Below, piece by piece: positions 16,279 to 24,180 of a stretch of DNA of 45,405 bases. How positions within the stretch are numbered: position 1 is the first letter of the stretch; every line of letters begins with the position of its first letter. Both the position numbers and the translations under genes were made by a program. The DNA comes from HB2-32-21 sp040235495 (GTDB taxonomy: Bacteria > Pseudomonadota > Gammaproteobacteria > Pseudomonadales > Porticoccaceae), in NCBI GenBank assembly GCA_040235495.1, contig JBECKV010000006.1, positions 1 through 45,405 on the forward strand. Reading direction: 5' to 3'. Below the pieces are notes generated by a model. That model saw nothing but the letters and a program-made list of their open reading frames with translations, was not told where the DNA came from and searched no databases.

Positions 16279-17271
16279 ATGCAAGCAACCACAAGCCATC
16301 CTTTCGATCGTCTGACCCCGGATTTCCTGCTCGCCGCCGTGGAAAGCCAGGGTTTGTTATGCAATGGTCGGCAACTGGCCCTTAACAGCTACGAAAACCG
16401 TGTGTACCAGATTGGTATCGAGGAAGCGGAGCCGGTGATCGCCAAGTTTTATCGGCCGAATCGCTGGAGTGATGCACAAATTCAGGAGGAGCATGATTTT
16501 TGCCTGGAACTGGTCGAACATGAATTGCCCGTGGTCGCACCCTGGCGAAATGCGCGTGGGGAGACCCTGTTCCATCACCACGGCTTTCGCTTTGCCCTGT
16601 TTCCCCGCCGCGGTGGCCGGGCGCCGGAGCTGGGTGACCTCGATAGCCTGTTTACCATTGGCCGTCTGATGGGGCGTATACACCTGGTGGGCGCGGTCAG
16701 GGCATTTACCTGCCGACCGACCCTCGATCTGGAGAGCTATGGTTACCGTAGCGTGGCACTGATTGAAGAAGGCTTTATTCCCCCAAGTCTCAAAGCCTCT
16801 TACGAGGCCGCCAGTAGCGAATTACTGGCCCTGGTGGCTGACCAGTGGGGGCAGGCGGCAGGCGGGATCACTTACTTGCGCGTCCACGGTGATTGTCATG
16901 TGGGGAATATGTTATGGCGGGATGATCTTCCCCACTTCGTGGATTTCGATGATGCGCGCATGGCGCCGGCCATACAGGATCTGTGGATGCTGCTGTCCGG
17001 TGATCGACGGGAACAGGCGGTGCAGATGTCCGAGGTGGTTGCCGGTTACGAGGAGTTCAATGAGTTTCAAGCGCGCGAACTGAAACTCATTGAACCCCTG
17101 CGCGCGCTGCGCATGCTGCACCACACTGCCTGGCTGGCCAGCCGTTGGGATGACCCGGCCTTTCCCCGGGCATTTTCCTGGTTTAACACGGAAAAGTTCT
17201 GGGGCGAGCATATTATTGAGCTGCGCGAACAATGCGCGGTACTGCGGGCGCCGCCACTGTCACTGGCGTGA
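16279..17271 (+). CDS. srkA: Stress-response kinase SrkA/YihE-like protein
   Basis: 330 residues of the RdoA/YihE family with an aminoglycoside-phosphotransferase/choline-kinase fold. Visible: the N-terminal lobe with NSYENRVYQIG and VIAKFYRPNRWSDAQI (ATP-binding Lys), the catalytic loop LRVHGDCHVGNMLW, and the metal-binding FVDFDDARMAPAIQD. The E. coli member is a cytoplasmic Ser/Thr kinase that protects cells under envelope and oxidative stress, often next to dsbA. Here it stands alone, convergent with the ferredoxin gene. No strong ribosome-binding site is seen before the ATG. Confidence 0.9.
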   Translation: MQATTSHPFDRLTPDFLLAAVESQGLLCNGRQLALNSYENRVYQIGIEEAEPVIAKFYRPNRWSDAQIQEEHDFCLELVEHELPVVAPWRNARGETLFHHHGFRFALFPRRGGRAPELGDLDSLFTIGRLMGRIHLVGAVRAFTCRPTLDLESYGYRSVALIEEGFIPPSLKASYEAASSELLALVADQWGQAAGGITYLRVHGDCHVGNMLWRDDLPHFVDFDDARMAPAIQDLWMLLSGDRREQAVQMSEVVAGYEEFNEFQARELKLIEPLRALRMLHHTAWLASRWDDPAFPRAFSWFNTEKFWGEHIIELREQCAVLRAPPLSLA

Positions 17272-17325
17272 GCCTGGCGGCGCTGGCATCCGCGGCTTTG
17301 CTCAATCGGGGCGCGCGGCGAGTGC

Positions 17326-17640
17326 TTACTCCATCGGTGTCAGACTAACCACCAGCCCGTCGAGCGCGTCGGAGACCTTGATCTGACAGCTGAGTCTGGA
17401 AGTCGCACTCAGGTCGTGGGCGGTGTCCAGCAGATCTTCTTCGTCCTCACTGACTTCCCCGGTCCTGTCGTACCAGTCTTCATCGACGATCACGTGGCAG
17501 GTGGCGCAGGCCAGGGCGCCGCCGCAAGCCGCGAGCATGGGCAGGTCGTGCTCCTTGGCGACCTCCATGACGGAATTTCCAACTTTGGCGTCAATGACCA
17601 CTTTTTCTCCGTCGATTTTTATGAAAGTGATTTCTGGCAT
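17326..17640 (-). CDS. Adrenodoxin-type [2Fe-2S] ferredoxin
   Basis: 104 residues with the cluster ligands Cys39, Cys45, Cys48 and Cys85 (AACGGALACATCHV and SRLSCQI), the CX5CX2CX36C spacing of the adrenodoxin/Fdx class. An acidic segment, EVSEDEEDLLD, typical of the partner-docking helix, lies between. GGAGA lies 8 nt before the ATG at 17640. It sits 71 bases downstream of a TrxR-like ferredoxin-NADP reductase, so the two probably form an electron-transfer pair for iron-sulfur assembly or an oxygenase. No isc genes or P450 are nearby. Confidence 0.93.
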   Translation of the reverse strand: MPEITFIKIDGEKVVIDAKVGNSVMEVAKEHDLPMLAACGGALACATCHVIVDEDWYDRTGEVSEDEEDLLDTAHDLSATSRLSCQIKVSDALDGLVVSLTPME

Positions 17641-17711
17641 CGAATGGTTCTCCTCGGGGTTGACATAACAACAGGGTGTGAAAAATCGTTCACTATCAAG
17701 TTGGCGGGTAC

Positions 17712-18725
17712 TTACGGAGTTGGTATGCCAACACTGGTTGAATGCTCAAAATGCAGGGCCTCGTCCGGGCGGGCGACCTTAAACGCCGCGTGCACGGCTT
17801 GCGCCACCTCCGCAAACCCGGAAAGAATCAGTTTGAGTTTGTTGGGGTATCCGGCGATGTCGCCGACCGCGAAAATGCCTTCGAGATTGGTTGCGCAGGT
17901 GGTGGGCTCGACCTTGATCAGGCCGTTATGTATATCCAGGCCCCAGTCGTTGATGGGACCGAGTTTGTTTACAAGACCGAAAAAAGACAGCAGGTGATCC
18001 GCTTGCAGCCGTCTGATCTCTCCATCCAGGGTTTTGACCTTGACCGCGCTCAGCTGGTCACCTTCACCTTCGAGGCTGTCCAGCAGGTAGGGGATGACCA
18101 GCTCGAGTTTTCCGGCATCGGCCAGCGCGCGCATTTGCGCCACACTTTCGGGCAGGGCGCGAAAACGCTCCCGGCGATGCACCACGTAGGTTTTCGCGGC
18201 CAGGTCCGCCAGTGACAGCGCCCAGTCAACGGCTGAATCGCCGCCACCGGCGATAACGATGTGCTGATCGCGAAATATCTCCCGGTTGTGCACCAGGTAA
18301 TGCACGGTCCTGTTCTCGTATTTTTCGATGCCCGCCAGAGGCGGCTTGTTGGGTCCAAATGCGCCGGCGCCAGCGGCAATAATGATTGCTCTGGCGCGAA
18401 TGACCAGGGATTTCGACGTGCTCAGCAGCCACTGATCGTTTTCCCTTGCCAGGGAAACGACTTGCTGATCCAGGTGAATACGGGGGTTAAACGGTGCGAT
18501 CTGCTTTTCCAGCTGATCGATTAACGTGGCGGCGCTTATTTGCGGAGATCCGGGAATGTCGTAAATCGGTTTTTCAGGATAGAGCGCGGTGCACTGGCCG
18601 CCGGTTGCGGGCAGGGCGTCAATCACCTGGGTCGACAGTTTCAGCATGCCGCATTGAAAGACAGCGAACAGGCCCACGGGCCCGGCGCCGATAATGGCGA
18701 CATCAGTGGTCAGTTGTGTTTGCAT
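17712..18725 (-). CDS. Ferredoxin-NADP+ reductase, thioredoxin-reductase-like type
   Basis: 337 residues. The FAD site is IIGAGPVGLFAVFQCGMLKL, the NADPH site is IVIAGGGDSAVDWALSLADL, and the C-terminal FAD segment is GIFAVGDIAGYPNK. The CxxC disulfide motif of true thioredoxin reductases is absent from the NADPH domain; AGGGDSAVDWAL follows directly. The TGGQCTALYPEKPIYDIPG region is characteristic of the YumC/FNR2 class. It passes electrons between NADPH and a ferredoxin, very likely the [2Fe-2S] protein encoded next on the same strand. Confidence 0.92.
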   Translation of the reverse strand: MQTQLTTDVAIIGAGPVGLFAVFQCGMLKLSTQVIDALPATGGQCTALYPEKPIYDIPGSPQISAATLIDQLEKQIAPFNPRIHLDQQVVSLARENDQWLLSTSKSLVIRARAIIIAAGAGAFGPNKPPLAGIEKYENRTVHYLVHNREIFRDQHIVIAGGGDSAVDWALSLADLAAKTYVVHRRERFRALPESVAQMRALADAGKLELVIPYLLDSLEGEGDQLSAVKVKTLDGEIRRLQADHLLSFFGLVNKLGPINDWGLDIHNGLIKVEPTTCATNLEGIFAVGDIAGYPNKLKLILSGFAEVAQAVHAAFKVARPDEALHFEHSTSVGIPTP

Positions 18726-18763
18726 GCCTGATTATCGTTCCTTAACCAGCGGCGCTCACCCAG

Positions 18764-18782
18764 TTGTCACTTGCCGTGACAA
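18764..18782. promoter_or_regulatory. Perfect dyad TTGTCAC-N5-GTGACAA upstream of the reductase gene
   Basis: TTGTCAC (18764-18770) and GTGACAA (18776-18782) are perfect 7-base arms 5 bases apart, 38-57 bases upstream of the reductase ATG and just past the purU stop. There is no T-tract, so an operator fits better than a terminator. The half-site TTGTCAC also occurs in the repeats before the aminotransferase gene (4944, 4961); whether the same protein binds both is unknown. Confidence 0.5.
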
Positions 18783-18800
18783 ACAGTGCTAGCCTTGGCT

Positions 18801-19655
18801 TTATTCAAATACGATGGTTTTGTTGCCGTGTATCAGCACGCGATCTTCAAGGTGGTAGCGCAGACCCCGAGCCAGTACGATTTTTTCGATATCCTTACCG
18901 ATGCGCACCATATCCTCGACACGGTCATGGTGGCTGATGCGAGCAACATCCTGATCGATAATCGGTCCGGCATCAAGTTCATCGGTAACATAGTGGCAGG
19001 TTGCACCGATTAATTTCACGCCTCGCTCCGCGGCCTGATGATAGGGCTTCGCGCCGGCGAAGGCAGGTAAAAAACTATGGTGAATATTGATAATTTGCCC
19101 GGCGTATTTCTCGCACAGGTCGGGCGGTAAAATCTGCATGTAGCGCGCTAGCACAATCAGGTCGGGCGCCAGGCGATCAAGCAGGCGACCGAGCAGGGCA
19201 AAGTGCTCTTGCTTGCTGGTGACCGGGACATGATGGTAGGGCAGTTCGTGCCATTCGACATAACTTCGCAGCGTATCGTGGTTGGATATAACCGCTGGAA
19301 TTTCGAAATCCAGCTCCTGGCTGCGCCAGCGGTAGAGTAGATCCGAGAGACAGTGGGCCTGCTTGCTGGCCAGCAGGACCACGCGAGTGGGGATGCGAGT
19401 ATCCCGTATGCGCCATTCCATATCGAAGGATTTTGCAAGGGCCGAAAAACGTTCTGATAATTCCTCCACACCATATTCAAGCGATGCCGCATCGATTACC
19501 TGACGGGTAAAAAACCACTGGGATTCGGGGTCGAGGTAATGATTGGCCTCGGTGATAAGACCGCCCTCTTGTGCCAGGAATGAACTCACCGCGGCGACGA
19601 TTCCCACCTTGTCCGGGCAACTGATAATCAATCGGTAACTGTGTTTGGGGGTCAT
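18801..19655 (-). CDS. purU: Formyltetrahydrofolate deformylase
   Basis: 284 residues. The N-terminal ACT domain (YRLIISCPDKVGIVAAVSSF) is followed by a formyltransferase-type catalytic domain with LARYMQILPPDLCEKYAGQI, INIHHSFLPAFAGAKPYHQA and GATCHYVTDELDAGPIIDQD, covering the catalytic Asn/His/Asp area. It hydrolyses 10-formyl-THF to THF and formate, balancing one-carbon pools and, in E. coli, supplying formate to PurT; it is regulated by Met/Gly through the ACT domain. The ACT domain and length match the family. It lies upstream of the reductase-ferredoxin pair on the same strand. Confidence 0.95.
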   Translation of the reverse strand: MTPKHSYRLIISCPDKVGIVAAVSSFLAQEGGLITEANHYLDPESQWFFTRQVIDAASLEYGVEELSERFSALAKSFDMEWRIRDTRIPTRVVLLASKQAHCLSDLLYRWRSQELDFEIPAVISNHDTLRSYVEWHELPYHHVPVTSKQEHFALLGRLLDRLAPDLIVLARYMQILPPDLCEKYAGQIINIHHSFLPAFAGAKPYHQAAERGVKLIGATCHYVTDELDAGPIIDQDVARISHHDRVEDMVRIGKDIEKIVLARGLRYHLEDRVLIHGNKTIVFE

Positions 19656-19763
19656 GGACGGGACTAATAATAAACAATCATAAAACCGCGAATTGTACCC
19701 GGTTACAGCGTTATAAATATAGCGTTTGGCTGGTTATCCGCGGGTTGATGTGGTGCGTGATTG

Positions 19764-19777
19764 CTGATCTGCGTCAA
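19764..19777 (+). promoter_or_regulatory. Candidate Anr/Fnr box
   Basis: CTGATCTGCGTCAA matches TTGAT-N4-ATCAA at 8 of the 10 fixed positions. It has the TCTGCGTCAA tail often seen in Anr boxes of gammaproteobacteria. Its centre is about 63 bases before the macrodomain gene's ATG (19834), a distance that allows a class II promoter, but I see no convincing -10. It suggests induction at low oxygen. Confidence 0.45.
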
Positions 19778-19833
19778 GGACAGCTCCTCCCGGGCGCTGC
19801 AAGATGCGCTTAAACGCAAGCGAGGGTTACAGC

Positions 19834-20298
19834 ATGATTAGAGAAGTCTACGGAAATATTTTGTGGAGCAAGTCCGATGCCATCGTCCAGGGCATCGCCC
19901 GTAATGAGGATTTTACGCGAGGTCTGGCGGCATCCATTCGGGCCGAATGGCCGGCTATCGCCCAGGATTTTGATACCTGCTGTTGCAATGGCGAGCTTGT
20001 CGACGGCGATGCCTGGGTCTGGGAAAACGCCAGCGGCGCGGATGTCATTAACCTGATTACCCATGGTGAGTCCCGGGAAGCGTCACTCGCCAGCCTGGAC
20101 AAAAGCCTGGCGGCGCTGGCGGCGCTGGTGCAAGCGAAGGGTTGGAAAAGTCTGGCGGTACCGAAGGTGGGGACGGATGTCGGTGATCTCGACTGGCGGG
20201 ATGTCAAGCCGCTGATTCTGAAACATTTGGATGGCCTGAACATTCCCGTGTATCTGTACACGATTTTTCATAAAAATATTGCCGCGGTCGAAGAATAA
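19834..20298 (+). CDS. Macrodomain (ADP-ribose-binding) protein
   Basis: 154 residues from ATG 19834, which has GAGGG about 8 nt upstream; a longer frame from 19804 has no such site. The macrodomain signature is partly clear: GNILWSKSDAIVQGI at the start (the family's DIL...D-IVN position), DVINLITHGESREASLASLD, and the C-terminal LAVPKVGTDVGDLDWRDVKPLI, matching the LPxIGxGxGGLxWxxV loop. The N-terminal NAAN motif is not canonical (QGIARNEDF). Macrodomains bind or remove ADP-ribose, and the DarG group reverses DNA ADP-ribosylation. No partner toxin gene lies next to it. The function is inferred from the fold only. Confidence 0.7.
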   Translation: MIREVYGNILWSKSDAIVQGIARNEDFTRGLAASIRAEWPAIAQDFDTCCCNGELVDGDAWVWENASGADVINLITHGESREASLASLDKSLAALAALVQAKGWKSLAVPKVGTDVGDLDWRDVKPLILKHLDGLNIPVYLYTIFHKNIAAVEE

Positions 20299-20311
20299 AT
20301 ATCATTTTCAA

Positions 20312-20351
20312 TCAGCACCTCCATGGATCTGTTGGGTCCATGGACTGCTGA
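20312..20351 (+). terminator. Long hairpin after the macrodomain gene
   Basis: TCAGC and CCATGGA pair with TCCATGG and GCTGA across 40 bases, giving a two-part stem with a 9-base loop, 14 bases after the stop. There is no T-run, so it may be a weak or factor-assisted terminator or an mRNA 3'-end stabiliser. Confidence 0.55.
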
Positions 20352-20470
20352 TCAGGGTTGGGCTGTCAGGCCTGGCAAGAGCCTGGAAAGGCTGGTCGCG
20401 CTACCGGTGCTTATGATTTACCTCGCCCGTCCACTTTGGTAATGTCCGCCGAGGGAATGGAGGCGGATAC

Positions 20471-21001
20471 ATGGGCGTGGCGGGGCATATTACGCAGGCT
20501 TTCTGTTTACAAGCAGGGATTTTGTTTGCGGTATTTTTCTTGCTGGCGACGACAAGCGTGCAAGCAGGAGAAATCCACAAGTGGGTGGATGCAAGCGGTC
20601 GAGTGCACTACGCTGACAAGGCGCCCGCTGACAATGACGCTAGAAAAATTGAGCAGCTGGAGCTTGAGTCCAGAATAAACACGATTAAAAGTGTCGATGT
20701 CACGACTTCAGATTTTCTGCAATCCTCCAGACGCGCTCGTGAGGCCAAGGAAAAAGAAAAAGCGGCGCGTGCTAAAGGGGTGGTTATATACAGTACTGCC
20801 TGGTGTGGCGTATGCGGGTCCGCGCGAAGGTATTTCCGGGCCAATAATATTCCCTTTTCAGAATATGACATTGAAACCACGGAACGTGGTCGCAACGACT
20901 ATGCCCGCTTACAAGGGCGAGGTGTGCCGATCATATTGGTTGGAAATAAACGCATGGACGGATTCAGCCCGGCCCGGTTCCAGGAGATGTATGGTAATTA
21001 G
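20471..21001 (+). CDS. Exported DUF4124-glutaredoxin fusion protein
   Basis: 176 residues. GGAGG lies 8 nt before the ATG. A signal peptide (hydrophobic LFAVFFLLATTSVQA, about residues 18-32) is followed by a DUF4124 domain (IHKWVDASGRVHYADKAP, 35-52), a charged coiled-coil-like linker (60-103) and a glutaredoxin domain. The latter has the active site WCGVC (Cys112, Cys115), the cis-Pro loop GRGVPIILVGNK and the GSH-site-like MDGFSP. The protein should act in the periplasm or be lipid-free at the cell surface, where thiol chemistry is normally oxidising. Its substrate is unknown. A single-gene unit. Confidence 0.85.
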   Translation: MGVAGHITQAFCLQAGILFAVFFLLATTSVQAGEIHKWVDASGRVHYADKAPADNDARKIEQLELESRINTIKSVDVTTSDFLQSSRRAREAKEKEKAARAKGVVIYSTAWCGVCGSARRYFRANNIPFSEYDIETTERGRNDYARLQGRGVPIILVGNKRMDGFSPARFQEMYGN

Positions 21002-21026
21002 CCGCCCCTAAAGTTTCCTGTCCGGC

Positions 21027-21707
21027 TTATTCATCAAAACCTGAAAATTGCGCGAAACGTTCTACTGGTTCCCGGGTGATTTTCAGACTGTTGGCCGGAT
21101 GGTGTTCATCCAAATAACCCAGGGCCATGCCGTTGTAGATGTAAAAGTCATCGTTGATATCCAGGACCTCACGAATCGCAGGCTGGACGTCCTGCCAAAA
21201 CCCCTGGGAACAGCTATGCAGCCCGAACTCCCGGGCGATCAGCATTATGTGCGCCATCATGATGCCGAGATCGCCAAGCTGGCCGGGTAACAGGCTTCTG
21301 TGGATTGAAAAAAATAATCCGACCGGTGCGCCAAAAAAATAAAAGTTCTGTAATAACTGCTTTTCCCGCGCGGGCCTGTCTTTTCGGTCGATATTGAGGG
21401 CGCTGTATAAGGCCATGCCGCACTCGAAGCGCCGGGTTTTATAGGGCTTGACGATATCTTGTAGCGGCGACTGATATTCCTGTTGGATGCTGCCAATCGG
21501 ATGCTCCGCGGCATAGGCCAGGGCTTGTTTTATCAGCTCATCCCGGACTGCACCGGTAACCGCGTGTATTCGCCAGGGTTGCATGTTGCTGCCTGAAGGT
21601 GCCCGGCGCGCAAGGTCGAGAATGCTATAGACGATATTCTTGCCCACGGGCCGGTCGAGAAAGGCGCGGGCTGAAATGCGAGTGGATACTGCTTCAAGTA
21701 ATTCCAT
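21027..21707 (-). CDS. Nitroreductase-family FMN oxidoreductase
   Basis: 226 residues. FMN-binding features: STRISARAFLDRPV at the start, ARRAPSGSNMQPWRIHAVTG, and the C-terminal LGYLDEHHPANSLKITREPV. A mid-protein QLGDLGIMMAHIMLIAREFG helix shapes the dimer interface. Members reduce nitroaromatics, quinones or flavins with NAD(P)H; the physiological substrate cannot be told. Its ATG overlaps the rpiA stop by one base (TAATG), so it is translated from the rpiA message. It is convergent with the glutaredoxin-fusion gene. Confidence 0.9.
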   Translation of the reverse strand: MELLEAVSTRISARAFLDRPVGKNIVYSILDLARRAPSGSNMQPWRIHAVTGAVRDELIKQALAYAAEHPIGSIQQEYQSPLQDIVKPYKTRRFECGMALYSALNIDRKDRPAREKQLLQNFYFFGAPVGLFFSIHRSLLPGQLGDLGIMMAHIMLIAREFGLHSCSQGFWQDVQPAIREVLDINDDFYIYNGMALGYLDEHHPANSLKITREPVERFAQFSGFDE

Positions 21708-22396
21708 TATGCGGAATTCCGTGATGCCCTGAGAGTCTCGACTCCGCTATCCCTGGCTAGCAGCAGGATATCGGCCGGGCGCAGGGCGAAGATGCCGTTG
21801 CAGACGACGCCGGTGATGTTATTGATCTTCTCTTCAAGGGCCTTGGCCGCGCCGATGGGGTAGAGTCCGCGCACATCGAGAATCATATTGCCGTTATCGG
21901 TAATCACCTTTTGCCGGTACACCGGTTCGCCACCCAGCTTTAGCAACTGTTTAGCGACGTAACTCCTGGCCATTGGAATCACTTCCACCGGCAGGGCAAA
22001 TTTGCCCAGATGATCCACTTGTTTGCTGGCGTCGACGATACAGACAAATTGGTCCGCCGCCGCCGCCAGAATTTTTTCCCGCGTCAGCGCCGCGCCCCCG
22101 CCCTTGATCATTTCCAGCCTTGGATTGACCTCATCGGCGCCGTCGACATATATCTGCACGCGGTCAACGTTGTTCAAATCGTCGACCGCGATACCCAGGT
22201 CTTTCAGGCGCTGAGCAGACTGTTCGGAGCTCGCCACGGTGCCGGCAATGCGGCCTTTATGCGGGGCCAGCAGGTCGATGAAATAGTTGCAGGTGGAGCC
22301 TGTGCCGATGCCCAGGTGGGCATCGTAATCCAGGTGTTTCAGTGTGTGTTCAAGGGCTGCCTGGGCGGCCGCCCTTTTGAGTGTATCCGTGTCCAT
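21707..22396 (-). CDS. rpiA: Ribose-5-phosphate isomerase A
   Basis: 229 residues. Family motifs: LGIGTGSTCNYFIDLL (phosphate loop), YVDGADEVNPRLEMIKGGGA with the catalytic Asp/Lys/Glu region, and GKFALPVEVIPMA. It interconverts ribose 5-phosphate and ribulose 5-phosphate in the pentose phosphate pathway. Length matches E. coli RpiA (219). It is divergent from ilvA, an arrangement also known in pseudomonads, and is followed by the coupled nitroreductase gene. Confidence 0.96.
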   Translation of the reverse strand: MDTDTLKRAAAQAALEHTLKHLDYDAHLGIGTGSTCNYFIDLLAPHKGRIAGTVASSEQSAQRLKDLGIAVDDLNNVDRVQIYVDGADEVNPRLEMIKGGGAALTREKILAAAADQFVCIVDASKQVDHLGKFALPVEVIPMARSYVAKQLLKLGGEPVYRQKVITDNGNMILDVRGLYPIGAAKALEEKINNITGVVCNGIFALRPADILLLARDSGVETLRASRNSA

Positions 22397-22573
22397 GGTT
22401 GGTTCCCGGTGTCAGCGCTGATTATACGCCAGCGTTTGCGACTAAGCGCGAGTGCGAGCCAACACCAGTCACCCGCCAGCCCTGATTCCAAGTAGCGCAC
22501 ACGGATGGCTGGTGTTCGGCGCGGTCAGTCACTAAGATGGCGCTTTTTTATCGGGCTTGGACGATTCAGGAGT

Positions 22574-24091
22574 ATGCCTCGAACCTACCTTAAACGTATT
22601 CTCGATGCGCGCATCTATGACCTGGCGGTGGAGACCCCAATAGATGAGGCGCCGCTGTTGTCCGCGCGCCTGGAAAACCGGGTGTTGCTGAAGCGGGAAG
22701 ACCTGCAGCCGGTATTTTCCTTTAAGCTGCGCGGCGCCTACAACAAGATGTGCCAGCTTGCCGAGGCCGAGCGTGACCGGGGCGTGGTGGCCGCTTCCGC
22801 TGGTAACCACGCCCAGGGATTGGCGCTGGCCGCGGAAAAAATGCTGGTCAGGGCTACGATTGTGATGCCGCGCACCACGCCGCAGATCAAGATCGATGCG
22901 GTCCGTGCCCGGGGCGCGCGAGTGGTATTGCACGGTGATACCTACGATGCCGCCGCCGCCCATGCTCAAAAGCTGGTTCGGGAGAAAGGTCTGGTTTACA
23001 TCCACCCGTTTGACGACCCGGACGTGATTGCCGGCCAAGGCACTATTGGCGTGGAAATTCTTCGCCAGCATCCCGGTCCGATTGACGCGATTTTCGTGCC
23101 GGTGGGAGGCGGTGGTCTGTGCGCCGGAATCGCCGCTTACGTGAAATACGTACGCCCGGAAATCAAAATTATCGCGGTCGAATCCGACGATGCGGCATGC
23201 CTCGCGGCGGCTCTGGCCGCCGGGCGCCGAGTACGGCTAAAGGAAGTCGGTCTGTTCGCCGATGGCACCGCCGTGGCGCAGATTGGCAAGGAAACGTTTC
23301 GCATTCTCCGCGAAACCGTGGATCAGGTGATCAGTGTCAGCACTGACGAGATATGCGCGGCGATCAAGGATATTTTTGACGATACGCGCTCCATCTGTGA
23401 GCCGGCCGGCGCCCTCGGGGTGGCGGGGCTGAAAAAATATGTCGCGCAACATGGCTGTCGTAACCAAACCCTGTTGGCTATCGATAGCGGCGCCAATATC
23501 AACTTTGATCGCCTGCGCTACATTTCCGAACGCACGGAAATCGGTGAAAAACGGGAAGCTGTCATCGCCGTGACCATCCCCGAGCGGCCCGGCAGCTTCA
23601 AACGCTTCTGCGCGTGTCCGGCGCTCAGTCGACGCATGATTACCGAGTTTAACTACCGCTATGCCGATAGCCACGAGGCCCATGTTTTTGTTGGCCTGCA
23701 AGTCAGTTCCGATAGCGACCGGCAAGCCATGATCGAGGCGCTGGCCGCGGAGGGTTATCCGGTCACTGATATGACCGATAATGAGATGGCGAAGCTGCAT
23801 ATTCGCCACATGGTAGGAGGCCATGCCCCGGAAATCAGGGACGAGGTGATTTATCGTTTCGAGTTTCCGGAGCGTCCCGGCGCGCTGTCCAATTTTCTTG
23901 GCAAGGTGGGAGGTAAGTGGAATATATCCATGTTTCACTATCGCAATCACGGCTCCGCCTACGGGCGTGTATTGGTGGGTATGCAGGTACCGCCCGGCGA
24001 GCGCCCGCGGGTGGGGGAATTTCTGGATAAACTTCAGTATCGGTATAGCGAGGAAACCGAGAACCAGGCGTATCAGTTTTTTTTAAGTTGA
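22574..24091 (+). CDS. ilvA: Threonine ammonia-lyase, biosynthetic
   Basis: 505 residues from ATG 22574, chosen because MPRTYLKRILDARIYDLAVE matches the family's start; a frame from an ATG at 22505 would add 23 unrelated residues. The catalytic domain has SFKLRGAYNKM with the PLP Lys51, SAGNHAQG and the glycine-rich PVGGGGLCAGIAAY. The C-terminal third has two ACT-like regulatory repeats (ERPGSFKRFC and ERPGALSNFL), expected to bind Ile (inhibitor) and Val. It makes 2-oxobutyrate for isoleucine synthesis. AGGAG lies only 1 base before the ATG, an unusually short spacing. Confidence 0.95.
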   Translation: MPRTYLKRILDARIYDLAVETPIDEAPLLSARLENRVLLKREDLQPVFSFKLRGAYNKMCQLAEAERDRGVVAASAGNHAQGLALAAEKMLVRATIVMPRTTPQIKIDAVRARGARVVLHGDTYDAAAAHAQKLVREKGLVYIHPFDDPDVIAGQGTIGVEILRQHPGPIDAIFVPVGGGGLCAGIAAYVKYVRPEIKIIAVESDDAACLAAALAAGRRVRLKEVGLFADGTAVAQIGKETFRILRETVDQVISVSTDEICAAIKDIFDDTRSICEPAGALGVAGLKKYVAQHGCRNQTLLAIDSGANINFDRLRYISERTEIGEKREAVIAVTIPERPGSFKRFCACPALSRRMITEFNYRYADSHEAHVFVGLQVSSDSDRQAMIEALAAEGYPVTDMTDNEMAKLHIRHMVGGHAPEIRDEVIYRFEFPERPGALSNFLGKVGGKWNISMFHYRNHGSAYGRVLVGMQVPPGERPRVGEFLDKLQYRYSEETENQAYQFFLS

Positions 24092-24135
24092 TAACACGCC
24101 TCGTTTGGGGACCTGTTGCTAAAAGCGCGCCGTCG

Positions 24136-24165
24136 ATCGTTGCGGCACTGATCATTGCGGCACTG
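24136..24165. repeat. 15-bp tandem duplication with one mismatch
   Basis: ATCGTTGCGGCACTG (24136-24150) is followed directly by ATCATTGCGGCACTG (24151-24165) in the 89-base convergent gap between ilvA and the pyruvate kinase gene. Nothing else is seen in the gap; no hairpin with a T-tract is evident. Confidence 0.85.
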
Positions 24166-24180
24166 AAAGTACCGCTGTAA

